Shown: one piece after another, positions 22,733 to 33,630 of the stretch
How the letters are laid out: every line of letters starts with the position of its first letter
Position numbering within the stretch: position 1 is the stretch's first letter
From: Asparagopsis taxiformis
Taxonomy: Eukaryota > Rhodophyta > Florideophyceae > Bonnemaisoniales > Bonnemaisoniaceae
NCBI GenBank assembly: GCA_030407315.1
Contig: JALQPE010002716.1
Span: 1 to 64,000, forward strand
Reading direction: 5' to 3'
DNA: 64,000 nt
Notes under the pieces: generated by a model
Seen by the model: only the letters and a program-made list of their open reading frames with translations
What the model was told of the DNA's origin: nothing
Database searches by the model: none
Made by a program: the position numbers and the translations under genes

Positions 22733-25320
22733 AAAGCCGACGTCCCTGTTAAACACTCTTTTGAGCTGGAAGACGACACCCCTGTCTACCACCAACCTCG
22801 TCGGTTGTCGCCGAAACACAACGAGGTAGTACGATCCGAAATCGATCGCATGCTTGAAGCGGGAATCATCACCCCGGCCTCATCAGCATGGTCCTTCCCG
22901 GTGGTCATTGCTACGAAGAAGGACGGGAAACCTCGTTTCTGCGTCAACTACCGCATCCTGAATCGGAAGATCAAACCCGATCGTTGGCCCTTACCCAGGA
23001 TCGAAGAGATTTTCGATGAATTGGGAGGAAATTCCCTCTTCACCACTCTCGATCTCTTCTCTGGGTATTGGCAGATTCGAATGGATACCGCTTGCAAGGA
23101 GATGACGACTTTCGTCACCCGTTACGGTACCTACAAGTTCGAAGTTATGCCGTTTGGACTAATGAATGCCCCGTCCACCTTCCAGAGGATGATAGATGAG
23201 ATGGTCAAGGATCTTCCGCTCGTCCGAGCGTATCTCGACGACGTTGTGGTATTCTCTAAAACATGGAAGAACACGTCTCCCACCTTCGTATCCTTTTCGA
23301 GACTTTAAGTCAGAGGGGTTTGAAGCTGAAGATCGTCAAATGCTTCTTCGCTCAACCTAAAGTCGAGTTGCTTGGTCACATCGTTAGCCACGATGGGGTG
23401 TCAGTAGACCCCGCCAAGATTTCTGCCATTAGAGACGTAGCTCCGCCGCAAACCGCTTCCGAGCTCCGCAGCTTCCTCGGTTTGGCGGGCTACTATCGCC
23501 GGTTCATCAAGGGGTTTGCTGACATCTCGGCTTCTCTATTCCCATATACCTCTTCTGGACGTTCCTTCGAATGGACAGAGGAGATGAATCAGGCCTTCTG
23601 GACGCTGAAGGAAAAACTAACTTCGGCTCCCGTCCTTTCCTTCCCTGACTTCGATACTACCTTCGTCGTCGAGACAGATGCCTCCTCCGTATCCGTCGGA
23701 GCTGTCCTAGCGCAGAAGAAGGAAGACGGGCGTATTCATCCTATTCAATTCGCGAGTAGGACGATGAATGCGGCCGAACGAAAATATTCGGCATGCGAAC
23801 GACAGGCCCTAGCAGTTATCTTCGCACTGAAGAAATTCCGACTCTACCTTCTGTCCACCCAGCCCTTCAAGCTGATGACGGATCACCAAGCTTTGCAATA
23901 CGCATTCCAGAAGAAGGATATACACGGGCGACTTGCCCGTTGGCTCGACTTCCTCGCGGAATACGACTTCGTCATATCGTTCAGGCCGGGAAAACAGAAC
24001 TCCGCTGCAGACTTTCTGTCCCGTCTAGAACAAACCCATACCGCTCCGGGGTCAGGAGAAGATGAGGGCGACTTCGCACTGCTTGCCATTCCAGAAGCCC
24101 TCCGCATAGAACCTGACCTAGTCGCAGTGTTCCAATACTTACGGGGTGGAGCTGAGCCCGAAGTAGAGGGTCTCGCTCGACAAAAGGTTCGACGGAGTTC
24201 CAAGGATTTCTTAGTCTGGGAAGACCAGCTCTTTCGCCGCACCGCGTTGGGACCCAAGGTAGTCGCACCGATTCCGCTCCGAATCAAGATCCTGCAAATG
24301 TTCCACGACAACATCGGTCATTGGGACGCTGCCTCGACCCGCCAGTTTATCGTGGAACGTTACTGGTGGCCGCGTATGGGCAAGGACATTCACGACTACG
24401 TTCGGAGTTGTGAGGGGTGTCAGAAGAATAAACCGGTACCCCGCTATCGGACTACCCTGAGTCAGCCGTTGACAGGCCTTTTCCACACGTTTTCCATCGA
24501 CTTTGCGGGGCCGCTCCCGCGCACGGCCAAAGGTAACCGATTCCTTCTCATCGCCGTCGAACACCTCACTGGCTGGCCTATCGCCAGGGCCACCGCAGCT
24601 AGTACCGCGGATGTCGTACTCAATTTCGTGAAGGATGAGATCATCTACTCGTTCGGTCCCCCAACTACCATTGTATCCGACAATGCGGGGTGTTTCACAG
24701 CTGCGACACTCGCGAGTTTCATGAAGAGCAACGGGATCGATTGGAAGACCGTGCTTGAGTACTCCCCCATGTCTAACGGGCGAGCCGAGCGGATGGTAGG
24801 GACCATCAAGAGGTCCTTAGCCAAAGTCAAAGGAAGGGACTCCGTCGAATGGGACACGCTTCTTCCGCACGTTCTCTACGGTTATCGCCGTCGTTGCATG
24901 ACAGGCGGAACCTCCCCCTTCGAACTGATGTACGGAGTAGTCCCGAGGGTAGTCGCCCACGACCCGTCACTGCTTCTGGACCGTCCAATGGACCCTCAAT
25001 CCCGACTGTTTGAGATGTTAGCTCTCCAGTCGCAACGAGCGAGCAGGGTAGAAATGCATCTACGCAATACCCAAGCTCGAGCTCATCTACCTGAACGTCG
25101 GTTCGAGGTAGGCGACGAGGTCCTTGTGGCGAAAGGGAAAGCTTTCGGAACGACGAAGTTGTCGTTGTTCGAAACCAAGTGGTACGGACCGTTTAAGGTC
25201 ATCCAATCTAGCCACCCCCGATACCTACTCGCCTCCGACCAAGCGAAGGTATCACGCCGCCCCATCCATGCGAGACGTCTACTTCTCTTCCGTAGGCGTC
25301 CACTACATCTACTGCATTAA
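22733..25320 (+). pseudogene. pol: Ty3/gypsy pol fragment: reverse transcriptase, RNase H, integrase
   Basis: The frame is readable from the E1-L boundary (AAA GCC GAC, then VKHSFELEDDTPVYHQPRRL). Reverse transcriptase: RFCVNYRILNRK, LDLFSGYWQIRMD, MPFGLMNAPSTFQRM and the YLDD catalytic motif near 23,231. RNase H: VVETDASSVSVGAVLAQ...LMTDHQAL. Integrase: His-Cys zinc segment (HDNIGHWD...CEGCQ), then SIDFAGP, VSDNAG and GRAERM, with 35 residues between the last Asp and Glu (DD35E). One base is missing near 23,266 (ACATGGAAGAAC reads as TWKN where TWEEH is expected), which splits the frame. Gag and protease are absent because the fragment starts at the transposon end. No chromodomain is visible at the C terminus. 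No long terminal repeats found. Confidence 0.9.
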
Positions 25321-25486
25321 GTTTCCATTAGGGAAACCCTTCGTTTGCACACTCCCTTTTATGCATAATCCCTTTTTAATCATTCAACCCTTGTCTACGC
25401 ATTCATTTCAATTCTAGATCTCTCTACCCATTACTAGCTAGTCTACTCAATACGATTCATTTCCTTCTCTATCAAATCGTTCTGTG

Positions 25487-26947
25487 CTAAGACAACCCCT
25501 CACCGTCTATCTTCGCTTTGCGAACCTTCTCGCGCTTCCTCATGCGCTGTCGCTTAGCGCGCTTCTCCTCTGGATTCGAACCCTCCCGTTGGACGCGTCG
25601 AAGATCGTTGAAGGAGGAGAAATCCGACGACTTACTGGTGCTACAACATAAGAAGAATGCCCGAGGCTCTAGACTCATCACAAAGGCTTCAGAGGAGTCG
25701 TAGATGAGACCAGGCCAGGTACGAGAGTCGATACATATGGCGTGTTTCAGGCCATCTCGACTCCAAACCTGCACCACGTATACGTCCGGCTCCCTCGAAA
25801 GTTTCTCCCGTAACCACGCCCATTGCCTAGAGCGCGAATCTGGGGCTCCTAGGTCGAAATGGGGGATCGCCACCCGGGGCAGAGTCACTGTTGAAGGAGC
25901 ACGATCATCGATGGCCTTCGAGACAGAACCAAAGTCCACGACACTAGTACAATAACTTCGAACAAGGCGTTCTTCTTCGTCCCGAGCCAGCTCCCGACGG
26001 AAAAACCTATCGGCCGTGTTAAAATCGCACACGAGAGCGATCCCATTGGCGGCCGCGGCACGCAGGCAGTTGTTGGTGAAGTCCTGCACAGGTACCACCA
26101 CGCGGTTCCGAGGAGTCCCCACGAAGAATGAGGGGGCTTCGAGGGAGGGCACCCGAGCCATGGCGACATTGACTCGTTTCTTCTTCCCAGGTTTCTTGTA
26201 ACACCAAGCGTCGATGCTGGCTATTAAACTCACCCGCGAGGGTTGACCATTCCCTCTGGTCACAGGAGAGGGGTTATCCTGCTCCTGGAGTGCCGCGTCG
26301 CGCTCCGCCGGTTCGGAGACCTGACGGAAAACCATGGTATACAGATCGATTCGATGGCCGGTTCGCTCCCCTTCGGCGGAGGCATAGAAGCAGCCTTCCA
26401 GTTCGCCGTTCTCACCTCCCTTCGACAACCAGATCTTCTCGATGATCCAATCGGTGTCGTCGGGGCATTCGGCGTACTTCTCGGTGTCACCGTGGGATTC
26501 GGTGAGACCGAGACGACAAGCCATCTCCGCGGTAAGGATGGAGATGGTCGGATCGGAGGCGAATTCGACGATCTGAGGCCCGAAGAGGAACTCTAGTTCC
26601 CTGGCCGTCACTTGGCACGGATCGCGACGATTTCGGCCAAAGTCGACGACGAAACGACCACGGTGGTCGGAGGAGCGGCGGATGTTCTGGACGTCTTCAC
26701 GTCCGAACCAACGGAAGAGGTTCTGACGAATTCCCCGATGGGATTTGTCGTCGAAGTTAACCTCGTTGGCCCGCACGGGGACGGCTTCCCCGGGGCGATA
26801 GCGTACCTCCTGGCCGCCCTCGCGACGGTAGGTGCCAGGAGCCGCGGGAGGGTCTCGTCTGGGAATCCGCGCCGCCCGAGCAGCTAGCTCCTGCCGAGGG
26901 GCAGTCCCCCCAGTCGACTTCTTTGCGGTCTGTTTCGTCTTGGCCAT
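25487..26947 (-). CDS. Histone H3 tail-like protein with putative papain-like protease domain
   Basis: 486 aa, intact. Residues 1-14 are MAKTKQTAKKSTGG, against MARTKQTARKSTGG of histone H3. The match continues as TAPRQELAARAAR and then RYRPG (residues 49-53), as at the start of the H3 core. In H3 numbering K4, K9, S10, T11, R17 and R26 are kept; R2 and R8 are Lys; K14, K18, K23 and K27 are Thr, Gln, Arg and Ile. The histone fold itself is not recognisable. The C-terminal half has NNCLRAAAANGIAL (Cys294), KHAICID (His402) and LIYDSSE (Asp417), a spacing that suits a papain-like Cys-His-Asp triad, plus a basic Lys/Arg tail. It converges on the gypsy pol gene with 166 bp between stops. It may be an antisense gene of that retroelement or a captured gene. 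Function inferred only: chromatin mimicry or decoy, with proteolysis. Confidence 0.8.
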   Translation of the reverse strand: MAKTKQTAKKSTGGTAPRQELAARAARIPRRDPPAAPGTYRREGGQEVRYRPGEAVPVRANEVNFDDKSHRGIRQNLFRWFGREDVQNIRRSSDHRGRFVVDFGRNRRDPCQVTARELEFLFGPQIVEFASDPTISILTAEMACRLGLTESHGDTEKYAECPDDTDWIIEKIWLSKGGENGELEGCFYASAEGERTGHRIDLYTMVFRQVSEPAERDAALQEQDNPSPVTRGNGQPSRVSLIASIDAWCYKKPGKKKRVNVAMARVPSLEAPSFFVGTPRNRVVVPVQDFTNNCLRAAAANGIALVCDFNTADRFFRRELARDEEERLVRSYCTSVVDFGSVSKAIDDRAPSTVTLPRVAIPHFDLGAPDSRSRQWAWLREKLSREPDVYVVQVWSRDGLKHAICIDSRTWPGLIYDSSEAFVMSLEPRAFFLCCSTSKSSDFSSFNDLRRVQREGSNPEEKRAKRQRMRKREKVRKAKIDGEGLS

Positions 26948-27208
26948 CTCAATGGATCACCTACCAGGTACCGAAAGGCCCACGTAAGCAAGATCTCAAC
27001 AAATCGATGACCGCGACTACGCAGGGTGCTCGGAGAGACGACCGAAGGGAAGGCGGGAAGTGGGATGGCAGCAAACAGACGTTTACTGTAAGTTATCGCA
27101 CTACAGTAAGCTACCAACTACTGTAAAGTACTTACAGTGCTTACAGTAAGGAAGGGGTCAGCGGTGGAAGAGGGTCTGGAGTCCAGACCCACGCGAAAGT
27201 ACTGCCGG

Positions 27209-27216
27209 CTTTTATA
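27209..27216 (-). promoter_or_regulatory. TATA box of the H3 tail-like gene
   Basis: On the minus strand the sequence reads GCTCGGTATAAAAGCCGG, about 265 nt before the ATG at 26,947. Between them are repeated CTTACAGT/ACTGTAAG motifs (27,085-27,150). Confidence 0.5.
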
Positions 27217-27299
27217 CCGAGCGCGGCCCAGAACCTGCGAAATTAGACCTCCTCGGTGCCTCGGTCTGGCCGGGGGGTCATGTGGAAATGACTTTTACA

Positions 27300-28140
27300 A
27301 GAAAAATTCTACAGGTAATTTCTACCAGAATTTTAATTTAGGGTTAGGTGGACGTCTGGAAGTTTCCAGCCGTCCAACCGTAGGAAGCTAAATACAGCTC
27401 CCAGCGGTCGGAATAACCTAGAGGGGGATAAGCTAGACTTAGTAAAATCAATCTATCTACGTTTCTACAACCTACATCGTTTTCTCTCCCCGTCACGTGG
27501 CCACGTACAACATAATCCACCAAAATTCGTAATCCACGAAAAATCGTAATGAATGCCATTTTCGAATTGGCCACGTGTACTACATTTCATTTCACTTCAT
27601 AATACTACAGAAATTCAATCAAGTGGTTTTGAGGGGTGCTGCCCTGACAAAATGAACAGCTCATTATTCCAATTGATTGAAAGTAGCTTTCAGACATTTA
27701 CCAGCGGTTTGAGGTCTGGACTGTTCCTACAGAACTCCGGCAGCAGTAAGAGGTAAAATTCAAATAATATATAGGTAGTAGTTGGTAGTATATATATAGG
27801 TAGTAGGTAGTACACCACAACCGCCTAGATCTGTCGAACTGGGCTTCTAGATAGCTCCGACGCGGAAAAGTAGAAAAGTATAGCTCGGGGGGGCAAACCA
27901 GCACGTCGTCATTACTCTCTAGTATTTGTCTTATTTTATGTATAGTCGTTTAGTGCACACGGAAGTTCTTCACACCTCATACCGGTATAGACATTGTCGT
28001 TGGAGTCGTCAAGTACTATTACATAGAGTAAAGGGATTTGTAGTACTGTTAGGGTCAGTGCTGATACTCACATCATTACTGTCAGTAAATTACTTCTTTA
28101 ATATTAACGCCAATTTTAGTATTTTTTGAATTTTTCAGTG
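27300..28140. other. A/T-rich stretch without recognised gene
   Basis: Short frames only. TAGTAGTTGGTAGTATATATA-type simple sequence near 27,775-27,815. No long terminal repeat could be matched to the gypsy fragment. Confidence 0.5.
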
Positions 28141-28200
28141 ATAAACATTAATATTAACATTAATATTAACGTCAATGTTAACGTTAATATTAGTAAAAAT
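28141..28200. repeat. Microsatellite-like ATTAAT/AACATT repeat
   Basis: Runs of TAATATTAACAT and variants (TAACGTCAATGTTAACGTTA), a short imperfect tandem repeat. Confidence 0.7.
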
Positions 28201-28369
28201 GCATTACAATGTTAATATCCATGTCAATTGTGTGTTTCACTATTCATCTATTTCGATAGTCGTGCTAAGCAATATTGAGGGTACCATGTGGGTGTCTGTG
28301 CATATTTCAGCAGACTTACTGTTTTTTATAACATCAAATGGATCCATAAACCTCTCATGTCAGGCGCTC

Positions 28370-28790
28370 GACCGGCTTCAAAACAGCGTACTCGGACAGC
28401 GACTTTGCATCCTGCCACAATATCCCGCACCCGTCGTACGGCAATCCAAACAACAACGCTTTGTTGCCCCCAGCACTTGGGCAGCCGAATATGTGGCTGC
28501 CTACCATGCTTCCCAACACATCAACTACATACGGAACCTAATCCACGATATACAACATCCAGAACACAAGCCGACAATACTCCATATGGACAACTCAGGG
28601 GCGATCACAACGGCTAAAACCCAACACCTGACACCAAAATCAAAACACATTGATATCAAATATCATTTTTTAAAAGAATAAGTATTGCACAAACACATTG
28701 ACATCAAACATGTACCCACGCACACGAATGCAGCTGACATACTAAAGCGCTCGAGTCCGCACAATTTTAGCAAAAAACTGTCTCTACTCC
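28370..28790 (+). pseudogene. Ty1/copia RNase H fragment
   Basis: Typical copia C-terminal pol signature spread over shifted frames: YSDSDFAS (about 28,386), then SKQQRFVAPSTWAAEYVAA, LHMDNSGAI, KSKHIDIKYHF, an in-frame stop at 28,679-28,681, and KHVPTHTNAADIL after it. Only the RNase H end is present. The upstream reverse transcriptase and both long terminal repeats are missing, so this is a dead fragment. Confidence 0.85.
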
Positions 28791-28799
28791 GGCTCTCAC

Positions 28800-31700
28800 T
28801 GCTCGGGCTGCGCGGCGACTGTCGGATGATCACCCCTTCTCCGCGTCGCGACCAACAACCGTCTGCATCATCGGATGATCATACTCTTCCACCATAGCAT
28901 TACAGTAACGTATGCAACACTATTTCATCCAACGCTGCCGAGCCGGCAACAATAGTAAAAAGGTGCAATGACTGGCGAAGCATCATCAACACCAGCAGCA
29001 CACCAATTGTACCAACAGTGATAACCCCATCATTTCGTCGATTACATACGCAACCTCGTCGATGGTGCTGTGTTGTCATCAGATCATCATTCGCCACTGT
29101 CTGTCCGTTTCAGTGGGATCGTTTCCACCGCTGTCTACACCATTAACCCCAGTTGTCACCAGCATGGATGGTCCCTATTGAATCCGACAACTAGAGCTAG
29201 CATATTCTCCAGTCTCCTGATCCCGGGAATGTGTACCCCTTACAACTCACCAATTGCAACATCATGTCAAAGTCGACATCCGTGATGTGCTCATGACATC
29301 CTTCTGTTGTGATCATGTGGAGCCCTCTCACTGTTCGTACACACAACCTGAATCTGCATGCATACACTGGAGTGTACTAGGCTGCAATGCAAATGAAATC
29401 TTGATGCCGCTCAAACCTTAACATGGTTTTCATTTCTGTGATGGTCTGAACGGTCTGATTGAAGACTACGGCAACCGCGAAAGCTGTAAACCTTGGGTGT
29501 AGAGCGATACATGCAGTCCATGAACTCACAGTATTTGATAGCTAGTAGGCGCAAAACTTCGGTACCTATAATCCAATATAGGTACAGCCAATGGAAACAG
29601 AATCAGTAGCCTATATTCCGATTAGGACGAACGAGATTAAAACTAACTGCTGGTCTTCACTGGAACAGATGTGTGGCTCTCGAGGTGATAGATGAAATCT
29701 GTACCGTCACGTACGGGTGTTCATCGAGGCACAACTGCAGTGAACAAAAGCATGTTCTCGGTCCCTTCGGTACAAACAATAGATGGTCTAGCTACTCTGA
29801 GCTCCGTGATTTCGTAGTCCCCTGATGCTCTCAGCTTCGCTGCCATATCGCAATCTCCCGTGAGACACCCCTATACCCCCTACAATTTTCCAAGTCGACA
29901 CGATGAGATCCACCCAGTTCTGATTTTGTACCCCTAAGCTGAGCGGGGAGACATCGCCCTGCAGCAAGACAGCACTTCAATAAGCTGGCAGCGAATCCAA
30001 TTCTCAGGCGTCGTTCCCGAACAATCTCTTCGAATACCTGTTCTAGTTTTCCACTGAACAAACTGACACCGCCATTTCCCCCAGCCTGGTTCCTGTAGAA
30101 AACTCCATCTAGCTGGAAAGCAGAGCTCTGGAGCACAACATACAATTCGGTCAACATGAACATATTCAACTCCAATGCTCTGGGCCCCACGCGCAGAAAG
30201 CAATATAAAGCAAATTATTGGCGTATTAACCCTAGTATCCAAGCGATGACTCTGCAAAGTTCCCGGGAGCTGCGACTAGGTACCTGAGACAGAGTCAAAC
30301 TATTAAATTTTTGGCCAGGCCTTTCAGCTCGACCGCCATGGGTAATATGGAGAACCCGTTTTCGGTTTTTACATTGACAAAGCGTCAGTGAAACATTATA
30401 CCTGGATATTCATTTCTCATCGCGCGCATTTGGTAATGCAGCTAAGCTTTTCACATCATCACAACCTACCTACCTGGCAACGGATTCGATCACGTACAAA
30501 GCCCCAAGCCAAAGCACAATAATTGTATTCACCAGGTAACTCGTGCTCAACCCGACCCCTGGCCTCTACGTCCTTTCCGTTATCCCACTCTCCATGTGTC
30601 CAGCATACTTACCTTTTTTACTTTCCCATCCTCTTTCGCCTGAGTAAATTGTACCCAGAGCGGCAGCCATTCTTGCGGTATTATTACTCAGCCAGTATCA
30701 ACGCCCCTAGATCCCGATACATCGCGTCTTAATTAGTGCCTACATCCGCTACCATGCGTCGGCTCTTCCATCCATAGCGGCCCTAGAGCCTACAGTGTCT
30801 CCATACAGTGATGTACCCTACAAAGCAGTCTTCATTGGGACAATATTACCCAAAGGGAGATGTATCCCCGATCCCCAGAGCCCCCACGGTCAACCCCTAG
30901 GCCTCAGTGCCTTGCCTGATGTTCTCCTACTCTACCCTACAATCCTGTCCCTGGTCGGACTTGACAACATGGGCTGGATCCCTCCCAGAGCGTACAAGAG
31001 TTTGTGTACCCTGAGGTAGCCTTCTTCACGGAAATATTACCCAACCAGCAGAGATTACCAAGTCCCTACAGGCCATATACCAGGCCCCCAAGTCCCGTCC
31101 AGTTGCCTGCCGCTATGCTATTCGTCCCACTACCCTGAGCCTGCTCTGTGCTGCTCAGTTTTCCTGCTTTCAGTTATTGACTGCTCTCCAAATTTCAACC
31201 CTGAAGCAGTGTTTCTACGGCAACACTGCCCTCCCATCGACAACTCCCAGGTCTACAATTCCTCTGAGATATTTTGAGTGGATATGTTCCTTGATGCTCT
31301 GCTTTCCTACTTTAGTACAGTTTTCAACAGTGCAGACCATCACTACTGTTTCATGCTCTAAAAAACGTGCAATGAGCACTGCCTTCAAGGCACATACCTA
31401 CATGCCGATATAGTGTCAGCGATGGCAGTTCTGTTATCCCCTGAAAGTCTAATCTGAATAATCACACTGTGTTCCGCATATTAAAACGCAGTTCTTCTTT
31501 AGACGCACCAGCAGAAAGTCTGCCCTACTCCCGTGAACGAATACACTTCCGTCCCTTATATGATATTGTTCTGGTGTACTGCAACCTTTATGTGTGGGTT
31601 TGGGCTCTCGCCCCGCCCCTGTGCCTGTTTGTGCGGACAACATTTGTTATACTTTTCCCATTTTCAAACAAGAACGGGCTGCCTAGACGAGATGATGGTC

Positions 31701-31880
31701 GAGGTGCCAGTTCAATCCCTGTTCAGTGGTTCTTGAACCAGTGTTCTTGTGAATGCGATCACCATTAGTAGAAGCATTATTGCCTGGTTATAAGTTGTTC
31801 AGACGGCATCCTATGTCAGCATAACTGCAGGGGTCCTCGCTCTGTGAATATATATACTCTGCCCCAACAGTACCAGCACC
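28800..31880. other. Non-coding, degenerate region
   Basis: No frame beyond about 120 codons with recognisable content. A minus-strand frame at 29,831-30,190 has no motif I know. Composition is balanced and no tandem repeat stands out. Confidence 0.5.
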
Positions 31881-31889
31881 GAAATAGAA

Positions 31890-32110
31890 AGAATAGCTCA
31901 TCTGGGTAATTATTCCTTCAAGAATGAGAGGGCCCCGGTTCGAGTCTCGCCAAAATTTGAAAATTTATTTTTATATAATTGAGGAGGTGGTTGTGGGACT
32001 GATCATCCCATGCTGCCTCCGCACCGTCCTAATGCTTGAAGCGCTTCCGGGAGCAGTGGGTTGGTTTCTACCACTATAAAAATTGATTTGGGGGGCTTTG
32101 GGACAGTAAA
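31890..32110 (+). repeat. Candidate tRNA-derived SINE
   Basis: TAGCTCATCTGGG at 31,894-31,906 resembles an RNA polymerase III A box, and GGTTCGAGTCT at 31,937-31,947 a B box, at tRNA-like spacing. The T stem and anticodon stem pair poorly, so it is not a working tRNA. A/T-rich and G-rich sequence follows. The 3' end is not defined. Confidence 0.45.
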
Positions 32111-33290
32111 TCCTGGAGGCTGCCTATATCTAGCTGAAGGTGACTCATAGCAACCCTTCCATGGTTACGTGATTTCGTTGTGTTGTGTGCTCGTCCTGTC
32201 CGAAACGTCCTCTCCCGGAAGAGATGCTGGTGGCCGCGGTCTCGTGGGAGAGAGATCGCAGGGGTGGATCTTTTTTAGATCTATTTGCAGAGATATTGTT
32301 TAGATCAGAGGTCGAGTATGAGTCCCTTACAGAAAAGAGGTCGGAGTAGAGGTACATTGTTCTGTACACAACGCACATGCATGAACTGTGGATGAGGTGT
32401 TGACATGGCATGCGTGTGCTCGGAACATTGGCTGTGTACATCGCGCAGTTGTCTATGGTTCATGTACTACGTTGCACACGTGCTTCAGAGTGGGCGCCTG
32501 GATATGTGTGCCAGCCTGTAGGCTACAGCTAATCCGCGACATGTACTACCGTGGCTGCAGTACCACACGTGTACTCGGAGCATTGTGCTGTGACTGCAAC
32601 AGTACACGTGTAGCAGTGGCACTGGAGAGCTAGCGGGAGCATGTACACGTTGTGCAGAGGTGGCGACTTGAAGCACCAATGAGAGGGCGCTGGACGGTAA
32701 GTCCGACGTCGGAATTCTGGTTGGGGTTGTCGGACTTACAGCCGAACGGCGTAATATTTCTCATACCACGGCGCGGAGCTCGCTGATGGACCGGGCCAGA
32801 CGCTGCAGCCAATGGGACCCGTGGCAAATCTGGCCCGGTGGGAACTGTAGCTGTGGTGAATGGACTTGAAAACGTCGAGGAATATAATAAGGATAAATAG
32901 TAGAACTTGGTAGCCACCAACGATATGGCAGGTAGGAGCTGAAGAAGATTTGATAAAAATCGAAACGTTCTCCGCTACCTCACCGCCAAAGGTACTAGCC
33001 AATATCAGGTCCACCACAAGAAAGGTTGACCAAAATATCCTATTACCCCAGTGGTCTTCAGGAAACCCCGAAGACAACGCTGGAGACCCCTAGGATTCGA
33101 AACACGATCCCCCGAACCATCTGCCGCACAGCACCCCAAAAACATTTGCCCTCATGCCCTTATATACCAGCACCGTCGATGGGAGCAACCATTTAGTGAA
33201 ACCGTCCGGATACCCAGAAACGCCGTTTCAAGACCTTTCTACAGCACCCGAGATATCTGGAATGCAATGATGCAGTCCACTAGGAGGGCA
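32110..33290. other. Degenerate region, possible second SINE head on minus strand
   Basis: Minus-strand sequence near 33,085-33,125 reads GCGGCAGATGGTTCGG...GTTTCGAATCC, a possible A box/B box pair. Weak; no other feature seen. Confidence 0.3.
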
Positions 33291-33630
33291 TGAAGGTTCC
33301 AGAACAGTAAAAATAGTGTTTCAGAACAGTATTTCTAGTGTTCTTCAGAAGAAACAGTAACAACATCGTCTCAGGACAGTGTGTAGTGCGCCATGAACAG
33401 TGAATGCACTGTTCTTCCTCCAAATACACTGATTTGAGAGCGGTATATATTGTTCTGGAGATTTGAATGTACTGATCTACGAAAGAACAGTAAATAGTGT
33501 CCTGAGAAACGGTGAAAATAGTATTCATTGAACATAGAACGGTAAATGTGGTAACCGAGATGGTGAACTACTCACATACGGAACAGTGTAAACCGTTCCA
33601 AAGATTTAAATCAGTGTTGTTCCGGGTCAA
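33290..33630. repeat. GAACAGT/ACTGTTC interspersed motif zone
   Basis: GAACAGTA, AACAGTG, ACTGTTC and CGGTAAA variants recur in both orientations over about 340 bp. This resembles the CAGTA-rich left end of E2 (44,031-45,250) in style, and may be the end of another DNA transposon. Confidence 0.45.
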
